64,000 bases of DNA. Origin: Gloeothece verrucosa PCC 7822. GTDB lineage: Bacteria > Cyanobacteriota > Cyanobacteriia > Cyanobacteriales > Microcystaceae. The position numbers and the translations under genes are program-made. Under the pieces are notes generated by a model. That model worked only from the letters and a program-made list of their open reading frames with translations. It was not told where the DNA came from and did no database searches. This document shows, one piece after another, positions 46,390 to 55,267 of the stretch; the first letter of the stretch is position 1, and each line of letters opens with the position of its first letter. The stretch covers positions 806,001-870,000 of the forward strand of contig NC_014501.1 of NCBI RefSeq assembly GCF_000147335.1, in the 5' to 3' direction.

Positions 46390-46992
46390 ATGACAGCCGC
46401 ACAACAGCAATACTACTCTATAGAAGACTACTTACAGGTAGAGGAATCTGCTGATTATAAAAGCGAATACATTGACGGACAAATCATACCTATGGCCGGT
46501 GGAACCACAAATCATAACCAAATCGCAGGTAATTTTTACTCTGAACTCAATTTTGCCTTTAAAAAACTAGATTACCGAGTCTATATGAGCGATGTTCGTC
46601 TGTGGATACCCGAAAGGCGAATTTTTACCTATCCGGATGTGATGGTGGTAGCTGGTGAACCCGAATACTACCCCAACCGCACCGATATGATCTTAAATCC
46701 CTGCCTGATTATAGAAGTTCTTTCCCAGTCTACTCAAAATCATGACAGACAGGGAAAATTTGAAAGCTACCGTACAATCCCCACCTTTCAAGAATATCTA
46801 CTTATTGATCAAACTCGTATTTATGCAGAACAATTTTACAAAACCGCCAAAAAACGCTGGTCACTTTCTGAGTACGATCAAGAAGATGAAGCGATCTCCC
46901 TCAATTCAGTTAACTTTAAAATTTCTTTAATCGATATTTACAATAAAGTCACATTTGAAGCCGCACCAATAGAAATACAGGAAACTGAGTAA
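46390..46992 (+). CDS. Uma2 family endonuclease-like protein
   Basis: This 200-residue protein has Uma2 signatures: YYSIEDYLQVEESADYKSEY then IDGQIIPMAGGTTNHNQIAG, FTYPDVMVVAG (PD motif), NPCLIIEVLSQSTQNHDRQG KFESYRTIPTFQEYLLIDQ. It is the second of three paralogues in this window (others at 2110 and 54628), and it differs clearly from both. ATG 46390 is the natural start. It precedes the Roco gene by about 150 bases on the same strand. Its function is unresolved. Confidence 0.88.
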   Translation: MTAAQQQYYSIEDYLQVEESADYKSEYIDGQIIPMAGGTTNHNQIAGNFYSELNFAFKKLDYRVYMSDVRLWIPERRIFTYPDVMVVAGEPEYYPNRTDMILNPCLIIEVLSQSTQNHDRQGKFESYRTIPTFQEYLLIDQTRIYAEQFYKTAKKRWSLSEYDQEDEAISLNSVNFKISLIDIYNKVTFEAAPIEIQETE

Positions 46993-47140
46993 AGTCTCCA
47001 TAAATTTTCCCTCATCCACACATCCGGTCATTATTCAGAAATCTCTGTGCTAAAAAGAAAAAAAAAGGTAAAATAAGGAAAGCCAAAGCGATGATTTTTA
47101 TCGTTCATGAATAAAATTCAACTGCACTGAGGGATTCAAT

Positions 47141-49771
47141 ATGACTGATGAAGAACTACAACAGGTAATTCAACAAGCTATTGAAGAGAAAGCAGAAACC
47201 CTCGATCTTAGCTTTAAAAAATTAGAAACTTTACCCCCAGAAATAGGAAAATTAACCGCTTTACGTTATCTAGACTTACGCAACAATAAACTGACAACTC
47301 TCCCCTCAGAAATTGGCAAACTCATTAACTTAACTTCTCTCAACCTAACCGATAATCAATTAACGGCTTTACCCCCAGAAATTGGTAAACTGAGTAATCT
47401 TAGCCGACTACATCTGAGCTACAATAAGCTAACCAGTTTGCCGCCTGAAATCGGACAACTAACCATTCTTTGTGAACTGTATTTAAGCCATAATCATTTA
47501 GAAACCCTACCCTTTACCATCGAAAATCTAGTTCATATCAGCCGCCTGAGTCTAAGCTACAATCAACTCACCACCTTACCCAGTGCTATTAAAGGATTGA
47601 TGCGGCTAAGTTGGTTAGATCTCAACAATAATCAACTCACAACCCTACCGCCTGAAATTGGACAACTAAACAGTTTAAATCAGCTAGATGTCGGCTACAA
47701 TCAACTGACAACCCTTCCCCCAGAAATTGGGCAACTTCTCAATCTTATCTCCATCGATGTTAGTTACAATAAACTCACCTCACTTCCCCCAGAAATTGGA
47801 CAACTCCTTAACCTTGATTCCCTTACCATCAGTAACAATCAACTGACAATACTCCCCCCAGAAATCGGCTATTTAAGTAACCTCATTTCCCTTAATCTCA
47901 GTTATAATAAACTATCAAGTCTCCCCCCAGAAATCGGACAACTGACTAAACTAATTCAGCTAAGATTGAGCCATAATCAATTACAAGAATTGCCGGCTGA
48001 GATCGGACATCTTACTCAACTGACTAGCTTAGTTTTGAAAAATAATCAACTCCTTACTCTGCCTTTTGAACTGATCCAACTGGTGCAATTTTTTAAGTTG
48101 ACTCAGCTTGACTTACAAGAGAATTTACTTTCTATTCCTCCAGAAATTATTTGGCGTAAAGATGAACCCGACTTAATCGTCAATTTTTATTTGCATCAGC
48201 TAGTTGAAAAAAAACAGTCCTTAAATGAAGCTAAAGTTTTACTGGTAGGGGAAGGAAGCGTCGGAAAAACTTCGTTGATGAGACGATTACTTTATGATAG
48301 TTTTACAGCCAATCAAGCCAAAACTGATGGAATTAATATTGTTCCTTGGAATCTCGATGTCAATGGCAATAATATTAAACTCAATGTTTGGGATTTTGGA
48401 GGGCAAGAAATTTATCACGCGACTCATCAATTTTTTCTGACCAAACGCAGTTTATATATTTTAGTGATTAATAATCGCCAGAGTGAAGAACAAAACAGAA
48501 TTGAGTATTGGTTAAAACTGATTCAAACTTTTGGAGGCGACTCGCCGATTATTATTGTTGGCAATCGACGAGATGAACATCTAATAGATGTGAATCAGCC
48601 GCGCTTACAAGAAAAATATAAAAATATCAAAGCTTTTATTCAAACTTCCTGTAAAACCGGTGACGGCATTCAAGAATTGAGACAGAAAGTTATTGAAGAA
48701 ATTAGTCAATTAAAAGAAGTATTTGAAGAATTACGAGTCGAATGGTTGTCCATTAAAAAACAATTGGAAAATCTCAAGGGGCGAAATTGGGATTATATTC
48801 CCTATACTGAATATCAAATGATGTGCCAGTCTCAAAAAATTACTGACGACCAAAGTCAGCGTATTCTCATTCGCTTTCTTCATGATTTAGGAGTGGTTTT
48901 AAATTTTCAAGAAGATGTTTGCTTAGAAGATACAACCATTCTTAATCCTTCATGGGTGACAAAAGGCGTTTATAGAATCCTCAATGATAATACTTTAATG
49001 ACCCATTATAAAGGCATTCTTTTAGTGGGAATGTTAGATCGTATTCTCGATAACCCCATTCGATATCCTAGAGACAAACATCAATTTATTATTAATATAA
49101 TGTGTAAATTTGAACTCTGTTTTAAGCTAGAAGGACATGGAGAAGATGAATATTTAATCCCCGATCTATTACCCAAAGCTGAACAATATACCGGAGAATG
49201 GGACAATGCGTTAGCCTTTCAATATCATTATCAAGTGCTTCCCAGTAATATTATTTCTCGGTTTATGGTCAAATTAAATCATCTAATTTATCAACAAACT
49301 TATTGGCGCACGGGGGTGGTGCTTTGTTCCCATAAAAATAAAGCTTTAGTCAAAGCTGATAGAGAAGATAAAAAAATTTTTATTTGGATTAAAGGCCCCG
49401 AGGAAAGCCGCGCCGAGTTTCGTCAGATGATTCGTTCGGCTTTTGAATCAATTCATCAAACTATTTCCGGGATTCAATTCAGTGAAAAAATTGTTTTACC
49501 TCATCGTGAGCCAGCCATTGTTATTGATTATCAATACCTATTAAATTTAAATCGATTAGGAGAACAAACTTTTATTCCCCAAGATTTAGAAGAAAGAGTG
49601 AACGTTAAAGAAATCATCGATTATTTTGATCATGCCGCTCCCTCGGTTGACGGGCGAGGTTTAAATCATGCTGAAACAGCACAAGCCTCCTCTAAACCTT
49701 CAGTTTTTGAAAAAAATATTTTTACCAAAACCGTCAAACTCTTATTTTCCAACAATAAAACCAGTAAATAA
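47141..49771 (+). CDS. Roco-type protein: LRR domain, Roc GTPase and COR domain
   Basis: This is an 876-residue protein. Residues about 15-340 hold some 13 leucine-rich repeats of the LPPEIGQLTNL type. The Roc GTPase follows: G1 GEGSVGKTS near residue 370, G3 WDFGGQE near 417 and a G4-like NRRDE. Residues about 540-860 form the COR dimerisation region. This is the bacterial Roco architecture related to human LRRK2. The nucleotide-binding motifs are intact. Cellular role in cyanobacteria is unknown. The start ATG 47141 follows TGAGGGA. A short upstream AT-rich leader has no promoter I can name. Confidence 0.92.
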   Translation: MTDEELQQVIQQAIEEKAETLDLSFKKLETLPPEIGKLTALRYLDLRNNKLTTLPSEIGKLINLTSLNLTDNQLTALPPEIGKLSNLSRLHLSYNKLTSLPPEIGQLTILCELYLSHNHLETLPFTIENLVHISRLSLSYNQLTTLPSAIKGLMRLSWLDLNNNQLTTLPPEIGQLNSLNQLDVGYNQLTTLPPEIGQLLNLISIDVSYNKLTSLPPEIGQLLNLDSLTISNNQLTILPPEIGYLSNLISLNLSYNKLSSLPPEIGQLTKLIQLRLSHNQLQELPAEIGHLTQLTSLVLKNNQLLTLPFELIQLVQFFKLTQLDLQENLLSIPPEIIWRKDEPDLIVNFYLHQLVEKKQSLNEAKVLLVGEGSVGKTSLMRRLLYDSFTANQAKTDGINIVPWNLDVNGNNIKLNVWDFGGQEIYHATHQFFLTKRSLYILVINNRQSEEQNRIEYWLKLIQTFGGDSPIIIVGNRRDEHLIDVNQPRLQEKYKNIKAFIQTSCKTGDGIQELRQKVIEEISQLKEVFEELRVEWLSIKKQLENLKGRNWDYIPYTEYQMMCQSQKITDDQSQRILIRFLHDLGVVLNFQEDVCLEDTTILNPSWVTKGVYRILNDNTLMTHYKGILLVGMLDRILDNPIRYPRDKHQFIINIMCKFELCFKLEGHGEDEYLIPDLLPKAEQYTGEWDNALAFQYHYQVLPSNIISRFMVKLNHLIYQQTYWRTGVVLCSHKNKALVKADREDKKIFIWIKGPEESRAEFRQMIRSAFESIHQTISGIQFSEKIVLPHREPAIVIDYQYLLNLNRLGEQTFIPQDLEERVNVKEIIDYFDHAAPSVDGRGLNHAETAQASSKPSVFEKNIFTKTVKLLFSNNKTSK

Positions 49772-49944
49772 TCCCTGCCCGAATCAGCGTTAATCCCTTG
49801 TCGAACCCAAAAATGAAAGGTGAGACACAAATCTGTCTTTAGATAGGTAGACAACTAAAAACGACTATGCTAGGATGTCGATAATTAACTTGAATAAGTC
49901 AGCCTAATCCAATAGTCACTAAGCCAAATGTGATCAAAAGACTA

Positions 49945-50075
49945 TTAGAGCGGAGGAACCAAACATTGGGGCGCATTTCTGCTGTATAATTAGTTACAAC
50001 AGCAGCAAGGGACATCTCTCAGTCCTAGCCCGTCAGCTAACTTCGTAGGCATTGAGGGAAGATTGAAGAGTCAGC
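49945..50075 (+). promoter_or_regulatory. c-di-AMP (ydaO/yuaA) riboswitch, copy A
   Basis: The leader before the gene at 50206 contains the ydaO core elements in order: CGGAGGAACC, TTGGGGCGCA, a hairpin region, then CTAGCCCGTCAGCTAACTTC with GTAGGCATTGAGGGAAG. The GTCAGCTAAC-TTCGTAGGC-TTGA-GGG order is the highly conserved part of this class. The 17 bases CCGTCAGCTAACTTCGT (50030-50046) are identical in copy B (51083-51099). c-di-AMP binding normally reduces expression of the downstream gene. The upstream AATAAGTCAGCCT (49893-49905) is also shared with copy B. Confidence 0.82.
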
Positions 50076-50205
50076 ATTTCTCCAAAATTTGCTCTCGTCA
50101 GTGCCCTTGGCTTGTCAAGCCCCATCACTCGGCGCGGAATCTTAAAGCCTGCAAAGGTATAATTTTCAGCGTCGAAAAATAGATAACTTGCCAGGAGGAA
50201 AAGAG

Positions 50206-50400
50206 ATGTTAATAGTTAACGATTATGCGTTTCATACAAGTTCAGGAAAGTCTGGTAGAGTTATAGGATATGGGTCCACACTGATAGATAACTCTTATTT
50301 ACCAACTCTTAAAGTGCTTGTGAACCAAGAACCGTCTCAAGTTGGGAAGACTCATTTGGTAATGGAAGATTTACGTTCCAAGTGGATGCCTTTCAAATAG
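50206..50400 (+). CDS. Small unknown protein behind c-di-AMP riboswitch A
   Basis: ATG 50206 has GGAGG about 10 bases upstream, which decides it over an earlier ATG at 50188. The 64-residue protein reads MLIVNDYAFHTSSGKSGRVI GYGSTLIDNSYLPTLKVLVN and further residues ending RSKWMPFK. It is beta-rich and basic, reminiscent of small KOW/SH3-like domains, but no family is recognised. Its position directly under riboswitch A suggests a role in osmotic or wall homeostasis, the usual c-di-AMP sphere; this is inference. Confidence 0.7.
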   Translation: MLIVNDYAFHTSSGKSGRVIGYGSTLIDNSYLPTLKVLVNQEPSQVGKTHLVMEDLRSKWMPFK

Positions 50401-50613
50401 ATTAGCCTTGGAGTGCAAATGAGAGCAAAGCACTCCAAGTAATTAAACTTAATTGTTTGTTTTTTCAATTGATGAGATAATCTACTCGAAGCAATCTCTC
50501 AACGACCAATCAACGTTGATCTATATCAGACGACAACAAATTCAAAATAGTTCCCAGTCATAACCCAATGGGAAGCATTTGTACACATGGAGCAAGAGTC
50601 TAGGAGCAAAAAC

Positions 50614-50862
50614 ATGGCCATCAAAAATCAGAGTTTATTTAACCACGTAGATTTCTTAGCCACAGAGCAGTTTCAGTTAATCGGAGAATATGCACAGCAA
50701 AAACTTTTATTGATCGGAAAAACCAAAGGTTACGGTGAGCCAATTGTGGCCATTAGCACCACTGATGATCCCACATCCGAAGAGTTAGTCGCCTGCGATC
50801 TTTACGAATTGATGAAATGCTCAGATCATGCTGTCAATATTAGTCAGTTAGCGATGGTTTAA
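50614..50862 (+). CDS. Small unknown protein
   Basis: The chosen start is ATG 50614 (MAIKNQSLFNHVDFLATEQF), preceded by TAGGAG at 8 bases; a start at 50587 lacks such a site. The 82-residue protein continues QLIGEYAQQKLLLIGKTKGY, then ...EELVACDLYELMKCSDHAVN and ends QLAMV. It is a compact alpha/beta protein without a recognised family. It lies between the first riboswitch gene and the second riboswitch, on the same strand, so it may be read from the riboswitch A transcript. Confidence 0.65.
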   Translation: MAIKNQSLFNHVDFLATEQFQLIGEYAQQKLLLIGKTKGYGEPIVAISTTDDPTSEELVACDLYELMKCSDHAVNISQLAMV

Positions 50863-50944
50863 TCACTCAGCTATCCTACTAGCATCATTAAATAAGTCAG
50901 CCTAGTTCAAACTCGATTCAGGGTTTTGGCTCTCAACAGCCGAT

Positions 50945-51120
50945 GAATCAGTGGAACCGAGGAACATTATTTGGGGGCAAACCTCAATCAGGTTGTTTCA
51001 TTCTCTGTGGGAGCAGTCATTATCTGACTGCATTAATGCTTATAAACAGGGCAACCACAGAGGGATTACCCCTGAACCTAGTCCGTCAGCTAACTTCGTT
51101 GCCATTGAAAGGAGACTGAA
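50945..51120 (+). promoter_or_regulatory. c-di-AMP (ydaO/yuaA) riboswitch, copy B
   Basis: The second leader carries GGAACCGAGGAAC, TTTGGGGGCAAACC, an inserted helix of about 50 bases, then AGGGATTACCCCTG and CTAGTCCGTCAGCTAACTTC-GTTGCCATTGAAAGGAG. It shares the 17-base core and the upstream AATAAGTCAGCCT (50891-50903) with copy A. It precedes the GT4 gene at 51254. An open frame at 50951-51217 runs through the aptamer and is rejected as coding. No clear terminator hairpin with T-tract is seen, although CCTGTctttttttccACAGG (51190-51209) could act in the switch. Confidence 0.78.
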
Positions 51121-51253
51121 GCATCAGCATAGAATTCATCATGTTTTGATAGGCTCAGTTTCTTTGTTGCGTAATTATTCACCTACCAAACCTGTCTTTT
51201 TTTCCACAGGAAGATAGGGCAATTTTTACCACTATGACACGCAATAATAAAAT

Positions 51254-52525
51254 ATGTTTTGGATACCCACTAATCCCATTGCCTTAATTTCCCTTGACAG
51301 CGATCCAGCATCATTAATGGGACACGAACAAGTCCGGGGGCAAAATGTCTATGTTCATCAAGTCGGCCTTGCCCTAGCTAAAATAGGCTGGCAGGTAGAT
51401 ATATTTACCTGTGGCACTAGCCCCTCTCAAGCGGCAATCACAGAACATAGCCCCAATTGCCGTACTATTCGCTTAGAAACAGAAACCCTTGGCTTAACTC
51501 ACTTCGATTCTCTGTTTAATCTGATGCCAGAATTGGTGACGGAGTTTCAGGCATTTGAGAGAGAGCAAGGTTTTCAATATTCTCTAGTGCATACTAATGA
51601 CTGGTTGTCGTCCTGGGTGGGAATGGAATTAAAGAAGCGGCAACCCTTGATTCAAGTGCATACATATCATTGTTTAGAAACCCTCAAAAATCGCTCAGTG
51701 ACCAATATTCCTGAAACTTGGCCGACTCGCCTAGCCATTGAAAAAGCTGCTTTAGAAACTGTTGATCGCCTTGTGTCCACTAATCCACAACAAGAAGAAC
51801 ATTTACGCCGGCTGGTGTCTTCTTTTGGCAAAATAGACTTGATTCCTTGTGGCACTGATCTCAATCGCTTTGGTGCCGTTTCTCGAACCTCTGCTCGACA
51901 TCAGCTAGGCATCGTGCCAGATGCTAAAGTTATAATCTATGTAGGACCTTTTGATCCTCGCAAAGGAGTTGATATATTAGTTGAAGCCATCGCTCATTCT
52001 CGCTTCCGTGAAGAGGAAATAAAACTGATCATCATCAGTGGCTCAAATACCGCTAAAAACCAGGGAATTGAACGAGATAAACTCGAAAACTTGCTAAAAA
52101 AATCGGGGTTAAGCGATTGTACTGAATTTCCAGGCCGTTTAGATCAAACACTCCCCTTATACTATGCGGCGGCTGATCTGTGCGTCATCCCTACTCAGGA
52201 TGAACCCTTTGGCTTAGTAGCACTCGAAGCAATGGCAAGTCGTACCCCTGTAGTGGCTTCTTTTGAGGGGGCGTTACAGTTCAGTGTTATTCCCGAAGTA
52301 ACAGGACTGCTGGTTAAGCCGCTTGATCCTCTCGGTTTTACTAAAGCCATTGATCGCATTTTAAGTCATCCCCAATGGCGAGATCAACTCGGCCAAGCCG
52401 GGCGCCTCCGTACAGAAATGGCGTTTAGTTGGGATGGCGTAGCTTCCAGACTCAGTAAGTTGTACAGTCATTTACTCACACAACCGAGAACAAAATACAG
52501 GCAGTTATCTCCTGTAGCGGCTTAA
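51254..52525 (+). CDS. GT4-family glycosyltransferase under c-di-AMP riboswitch
   Basis: This is a 423-residue GT-B enzyme. The N-terminal domain has DPASLMGHEQVRGQNVYVHQ VGLALAKIGWQVDIFTCG; the C-terminal domain has VDAKVIIYVGPFDPRKGVDI and the donor-site EPFGLVALEAMASRTPVVAS (E-x7-E). Members include sucrose-phosphate-synthase-like and other sucrose- or glycolipid-forming enzymes; the HEQVRGQNVYV loop resembles that group, so a compatible-solute or envelope sugar product is possible. c-di-AMP riboswitch control would fit osmotic regulation. The start ATG 51254 follows a leader with no strong Shine-Dalgarno site. There is no signal peptide. Confidence 0.85.
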   Translation: MFWIPTNPIALISLDSDPASLMGHEQVRGQNVYVHQVGLALAKIGWQVDIFTCGTSPSQAAITEHSPNCRTIRLETETLGLTHFDSLFNLMPELVTEFQAFEREQGFQYSLVHTNDWLSSWVGMELKKRQPLIQVHTYHCLETLKNRSVTNIPETWPTRLAIEKAALETVDRLVSTNPQQEEHLRRLVSSFGKIDLIPCGTDLNRFGAVSRTSARHQLGIVPDAKVIIYVGPFDPRKGVDILVEAIAHSRFREEEIKLIIISGSNTAKNQGIERDKLENLLKKSGLSDCTEFPGRLDQTLPLYYAAADLCVIPTQDEPFGLVALEAMASRTPVVASFEGALQFSVIPEVTGLLVKPLDPLGFTKAIDRILSHPQWRDQLGQAGRLRTEMAFSWDGVASRLSKLYSHLLTQPRTKYRQLSPVAA

Positions 52526-52552
52526 TAGACTTCTTGCTTTTATTCGGGAAAA

Positions 52553-52573
52553 GGGGAAAGGGGAAAGGGGAAA
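52553..52573. repeat. Tandem GGGGAAA repeat
   Basis: Three exact copies of the heptamer GGGGAAA (52553-52573) follow GGGAAAA and precede GGCTTGATCC. A similar stretch (GGGGAAAGGGAAAAGCCTTGAT) lies near 56386-56407, so it is part of a short dispersed repeat. Confidence 0.75.
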
Positions 52574-52696
52574 GGCTTGATCCTTTATTCGTTTTCTTTA
52601 AAAATGATGATTTGTGCAAGAGGTCTAATAGTCAATTCCCAGATTAAGCCAGAAAAAGATCCAAGTTTAAGTCCCCCAAAAGGGGGATGATCTCTA

Positions 52697-54190
52697 TCAA
52701 CCTAATCTAACCGTTAAAGCTTCCCTCGCTTGTTCTCGATCATCAAAATGGATCTTCTCTGTGCCCAAAATTTGATAATCCTCATGACCTTTTCCAGCAA
52801 TTAAAACCCCATCCCCGGGTTTAGCTTCGGTGATCGCCTTGAGGATAGCTAAAGCGCGATCAGCAATGACTTGCGGCTTAACCGACTCAGGAATTCCCGC
52901 CAAAATATCCTTTAAAATCTGCTGCGGATCTTCGGTGCGAGGATTATCCGAAGTCACCACCGCCACATCGGCAAGTTCAGCCGCTATTTTCCCCATCTTA
53001 GGGCGTTTAGTGCGGTCCCTATCTCCGCCGCATCCAAACACACAGATCATCCGACCTTCAATAAAAGGCCGGGCTGCCTTTAATAAATTCTCCAAACTAT
53101 CAGGCGTGTGAGCATAATCCACAATAACACTAATATCCTGTTTATCACTCAAATGTACCCTCTCCATGCGTCCCGGCACCGCCACAAATAAAGGTAAATA
53201 TTGCACAATCGCCTTTAAATCTAATCCTAAAGACACCACTGCCCCAACCGCCGCTAAGAGGTTAGCAATATTGTACTGCCCCACTAAAGGAGAATAAAAA
53301 GCTACCTCACCGATGGGAGTATGTAAGATTCCACTCACACCATTGGCTTCATAGCATAAATCTCGAGTATAAAAATTCGCCGAACTATCACTAACACTAT
53401 AACTCCAAACTTTTTCCCGACTGAGGGAGTCGATCAAACGCTTTCCATAAGGATCATCTAAGTTAATAATGGCTTTACCCTTGAGATATTCTGCACTAAA
53501 TAACTTAGCTTTAGCGGCAAAATAATCCTCCATATCCTGATGAAAGTCTAGATGATCTTGAGTCAAGTTAGTAAATACTGCCACCTCAAAAGGGCATTCT
53601 TGTACCCGTCTTTGCGCCAAAGCATGAGAAGACACTTCCATCACCCCATACTGACTGCCGGCTTTTAGCGCTTGCGCGAGTTGTTCTTGTAATTGTGCGG
53701 CAAAAGGGGTAGTATGTACAGCCGTTTGTTCATATCCCGCCCAACGGGTATATAAAGTGCCTAAAAGGGCAGTGGGATATTGACATTGAGACAAGAAAAA
53801 TTCAATTAAATGGGTAGTGGTGGTTTTTCCATTGGTGCCGGTTACCCCGATCATTTTCATCTGTCGCGCTGGATAACCATAAAAAGCCGCCGCTATTTCT
53901 GCACAAACACTGACGACATCTTCCACTTGGATCACGTAAGCATCACCCGTTGGGGGATATTGAAGGGCGGCAGCAGGAGAAATGATTGCAGCGATCGCAC
54001 CGGCTTCGATCGCACTGGACCAAAATTCTCCCCCATCTACTCTAGTGCCTGGCATACCGATAAATACGTCTCCGAGTTGACAGGCGTGGGAGTTGGTAGA
54101 AATTCCTTTAACTTCTTTTTCTAAGGCAGGATGTTCGGGAATTTGTGTGATCGTGGGAATGAGGGTTAATAATTCTCTTAGTTTCATCAT
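52697..54190 (-). CDS. murE: UDP-MurNAc-tripeptide synthetase MurE (diaminopimelate-adding)
   Basis: This 497-residue protein has Mur ligase domains in order. The N-terminal UDP-binding domain has GDVFIGMPGTRVDG. The ATP domain has the P-loop GVTGTNGKTTTTHLIE and TPFAAQLQEQ with the later carbamylated-Lys region. The C-terminal domain has VFGCGGDRDRTKRPKMGKIA and SDNPRTEDPQQI, whose DNPR motif marks meso-DAP specificity. It adds DAP to UDP-MurNAc-Ala-Glu in the cytoplasm. It is monocistronic and convergent with the GT4 gene. Confidence 0.96.
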   Translation of the reverse strand: MMKLRELLTLIPTITQIPEHPALEKEVKGISTNSHACQLGDVFIGMPGTRVDGGEFWSSAIEAGAIAAIISPAAALQYPPTGDAYVIQVEDVVSVCAEIAAAFYGYPARQMKMIGVTGTNGKTTTTHLIEFFLSQCQYPTALLGTLYTRWAGYEQTAVHTTPFAAQLQEQLAQALKAGSQYGVMEVSSHALAQRRVQECPFEVAVFTNLTQDHLDFHQDMEDYFAAKAKLFSAEYLKGKAIINLDDPYGKRLIDSLSREKVWSYSVSDSSANFYTRDLCYEANGVSGILHTPIGEVAFYSPLVGQYNIANLLAAVGAVVSLGLDLKAIVQYLPLFVAVPGRMERVHLSDKQDISVIVDYAHTPDSLENLLKAARPFIEGRMICVFGCGGDRDRTKRPKMGKIAAELADVAVVTSDNPRTEDPQQILKDILAGIPESVKPQVIADRALAILKAITEAKPGDGVLIAGKGHEDYQILGTEKIHFDDREQAREALTVRLG

Positions 54191-54326
54191 CGTATTTTTA
54201 TTTTAGATATTTGTCCGCAGATGCACACAGATAAATACAGATGAATCCGGATCGGTTGTCTGTGTGGATCGGGGACGGTTTTTGCTTTGATAGATTATTA
54301 TGGGCTATCTGATGTTCCTTGTATTT

Positions 54327-54593
54327 TTAGGGTGATTGGGTTACATATTTCTGTAACATACGCTCCAATTGTAAAATCCTCATGCGAGGAGAAGGACGAG
54401 GGATGATTTTTTCTGTGTTGCCTAATTTTTGATATAAGACAGGAACCTCATATTGATAAGCATTAAACCAGTCTTCTTGGGTGGTAATGTCTCTTATTTC
54501 TATTTCTAGCTTCAGAGTTTGGATCTGTTGTAATTTTTCTAAAAGTCCTTCACAGAGATGACAACCGGGCTTACTGTATAGTATTAAGTACAT
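54327..54593 (-). CDS. Glutaredoxin-like thiol protein
   Basis: ATG 54593 gives 88 residues starting MYLILYSKPGCHLCEGLLEK; a TTG 24 bases upstream is less likely. The CHLC motif near residue 11 is the redox active site, followed by the cis-Pro region YEVPVLYQ and an Arg-rich helix end. This is the DUF836/glutaredoxin-like group, which may reduce disulfides using glutathione or thioredoxin. It is divergent from the Uma2 gene at 54628 with only about 35 bases between starts, so promoters must overlap. Confidence 0.85.
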   Translation of the reverse strand: MYLILYSKPGCHLCEGLLEKLQQIQTLKLEIEIRDITTQEDWFNAYQYEVPVLYQKLGNTEKIIPRPSPRMRILQLERMLQKYVTQSP

Positions 54594-54627
54594 GACATTG
54601 ATTAATGTTTTAGACAAAGAATTAGCT

Positions 54628-55206
54628 ATGACTATTTATACTATTAATTTTGACCCGATCGGTAAATTGACTGACGAACAGTTTTATCTCCTTTGTCGTC
54701 ATAACCCACAGACAAAATTTGAACGCAATGCCCAAGGAGAAATTGTAATTATGTCCCCTACTGGAGGAGAAACAGGACGCTACAATATAGAGATTGCTAC
54801 TGAGTTTGTTATTTGGAATCGTCAAGTTAAACTGGGTGTACTGTTCGATTCTTCCACTTGTTTTAAACTCCCTAGCGGCGCTGATCGTTCTCCTGATGTG
54901 GCTTGGATCAAGCAAGAAAGATGGGAGCGGCTTACTCCCCAACAAAAAGAACAATTCCCCCCTATTGCTCCAGATTTTGTCTTAGAATTAATGTCCCCTA
55001 GTGATAGCTTAAAAGACCTACAGAAGAAAATGCAAGAATATCTAGATAACGGAGTTAGACTCGGATGGTTAATTAACCGAAAACAACGACAAGTAGAAAT
55101 CTATCGCCAAGGACAAGCCATAGAAATTTTCAATGCTCCCCCTACCCTTTCAGGAGAAGAAATACTGCCCGGTTTTACCTTAGACTTAAACTTCATCTGG
55201 AACTAA
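54628..55206 (+). CDS. Uma2 family endonuclease-like protein
   Basis: ATG 54628 (MTIYTINFDPIGKLTDEQFY) gives 192 residues; a longer frame from 54592 overlaps the divergent gene. Uma2 signatures are FERNAQGEIVIMSPTGGETG, then CFKLPSGADRSPDVAWIKQE RWERLTPQQKEQFPPIAPDF VLELMSPSDSL and LGWLINRKQRQVEIYRQGQ. This belongs to the large subgroup typical of cyanobacteria that starts with LTDEQFYLLC. It is the third Uma2 gene in the window. Confidence 0.9.
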   Translation: MTIYTINFDPIGKLTDEQFYLLCRHNPQTKFERNAQGEIVIMSPTGGETGRYNIEIATEFVIWNRQVKLGVLFDSSTCFKLPSGADRSPDVAWIKQERWERLTPQQKEQFPPIAPDFVLELMSPSDSLKDLQKKMQEYLDNGVRLGWLINRKQRQVEIYRQGQAIEIFNAPPTLSGEEILPGFTLDLNFIWN

Positions 55207-55267
55207 CTCTCATCACCCCCTAAAATTCATCCTCATACATTTATGTTTATTTGTGAACAAATTTAGT

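Noticed and set aside
50951..51217. Plus-strand frame of 88 residues
   Set aside because: It runs through the aptamer core of c-di-AMP riboswitch B; the conserved bases follow RNA and not codon constraints.
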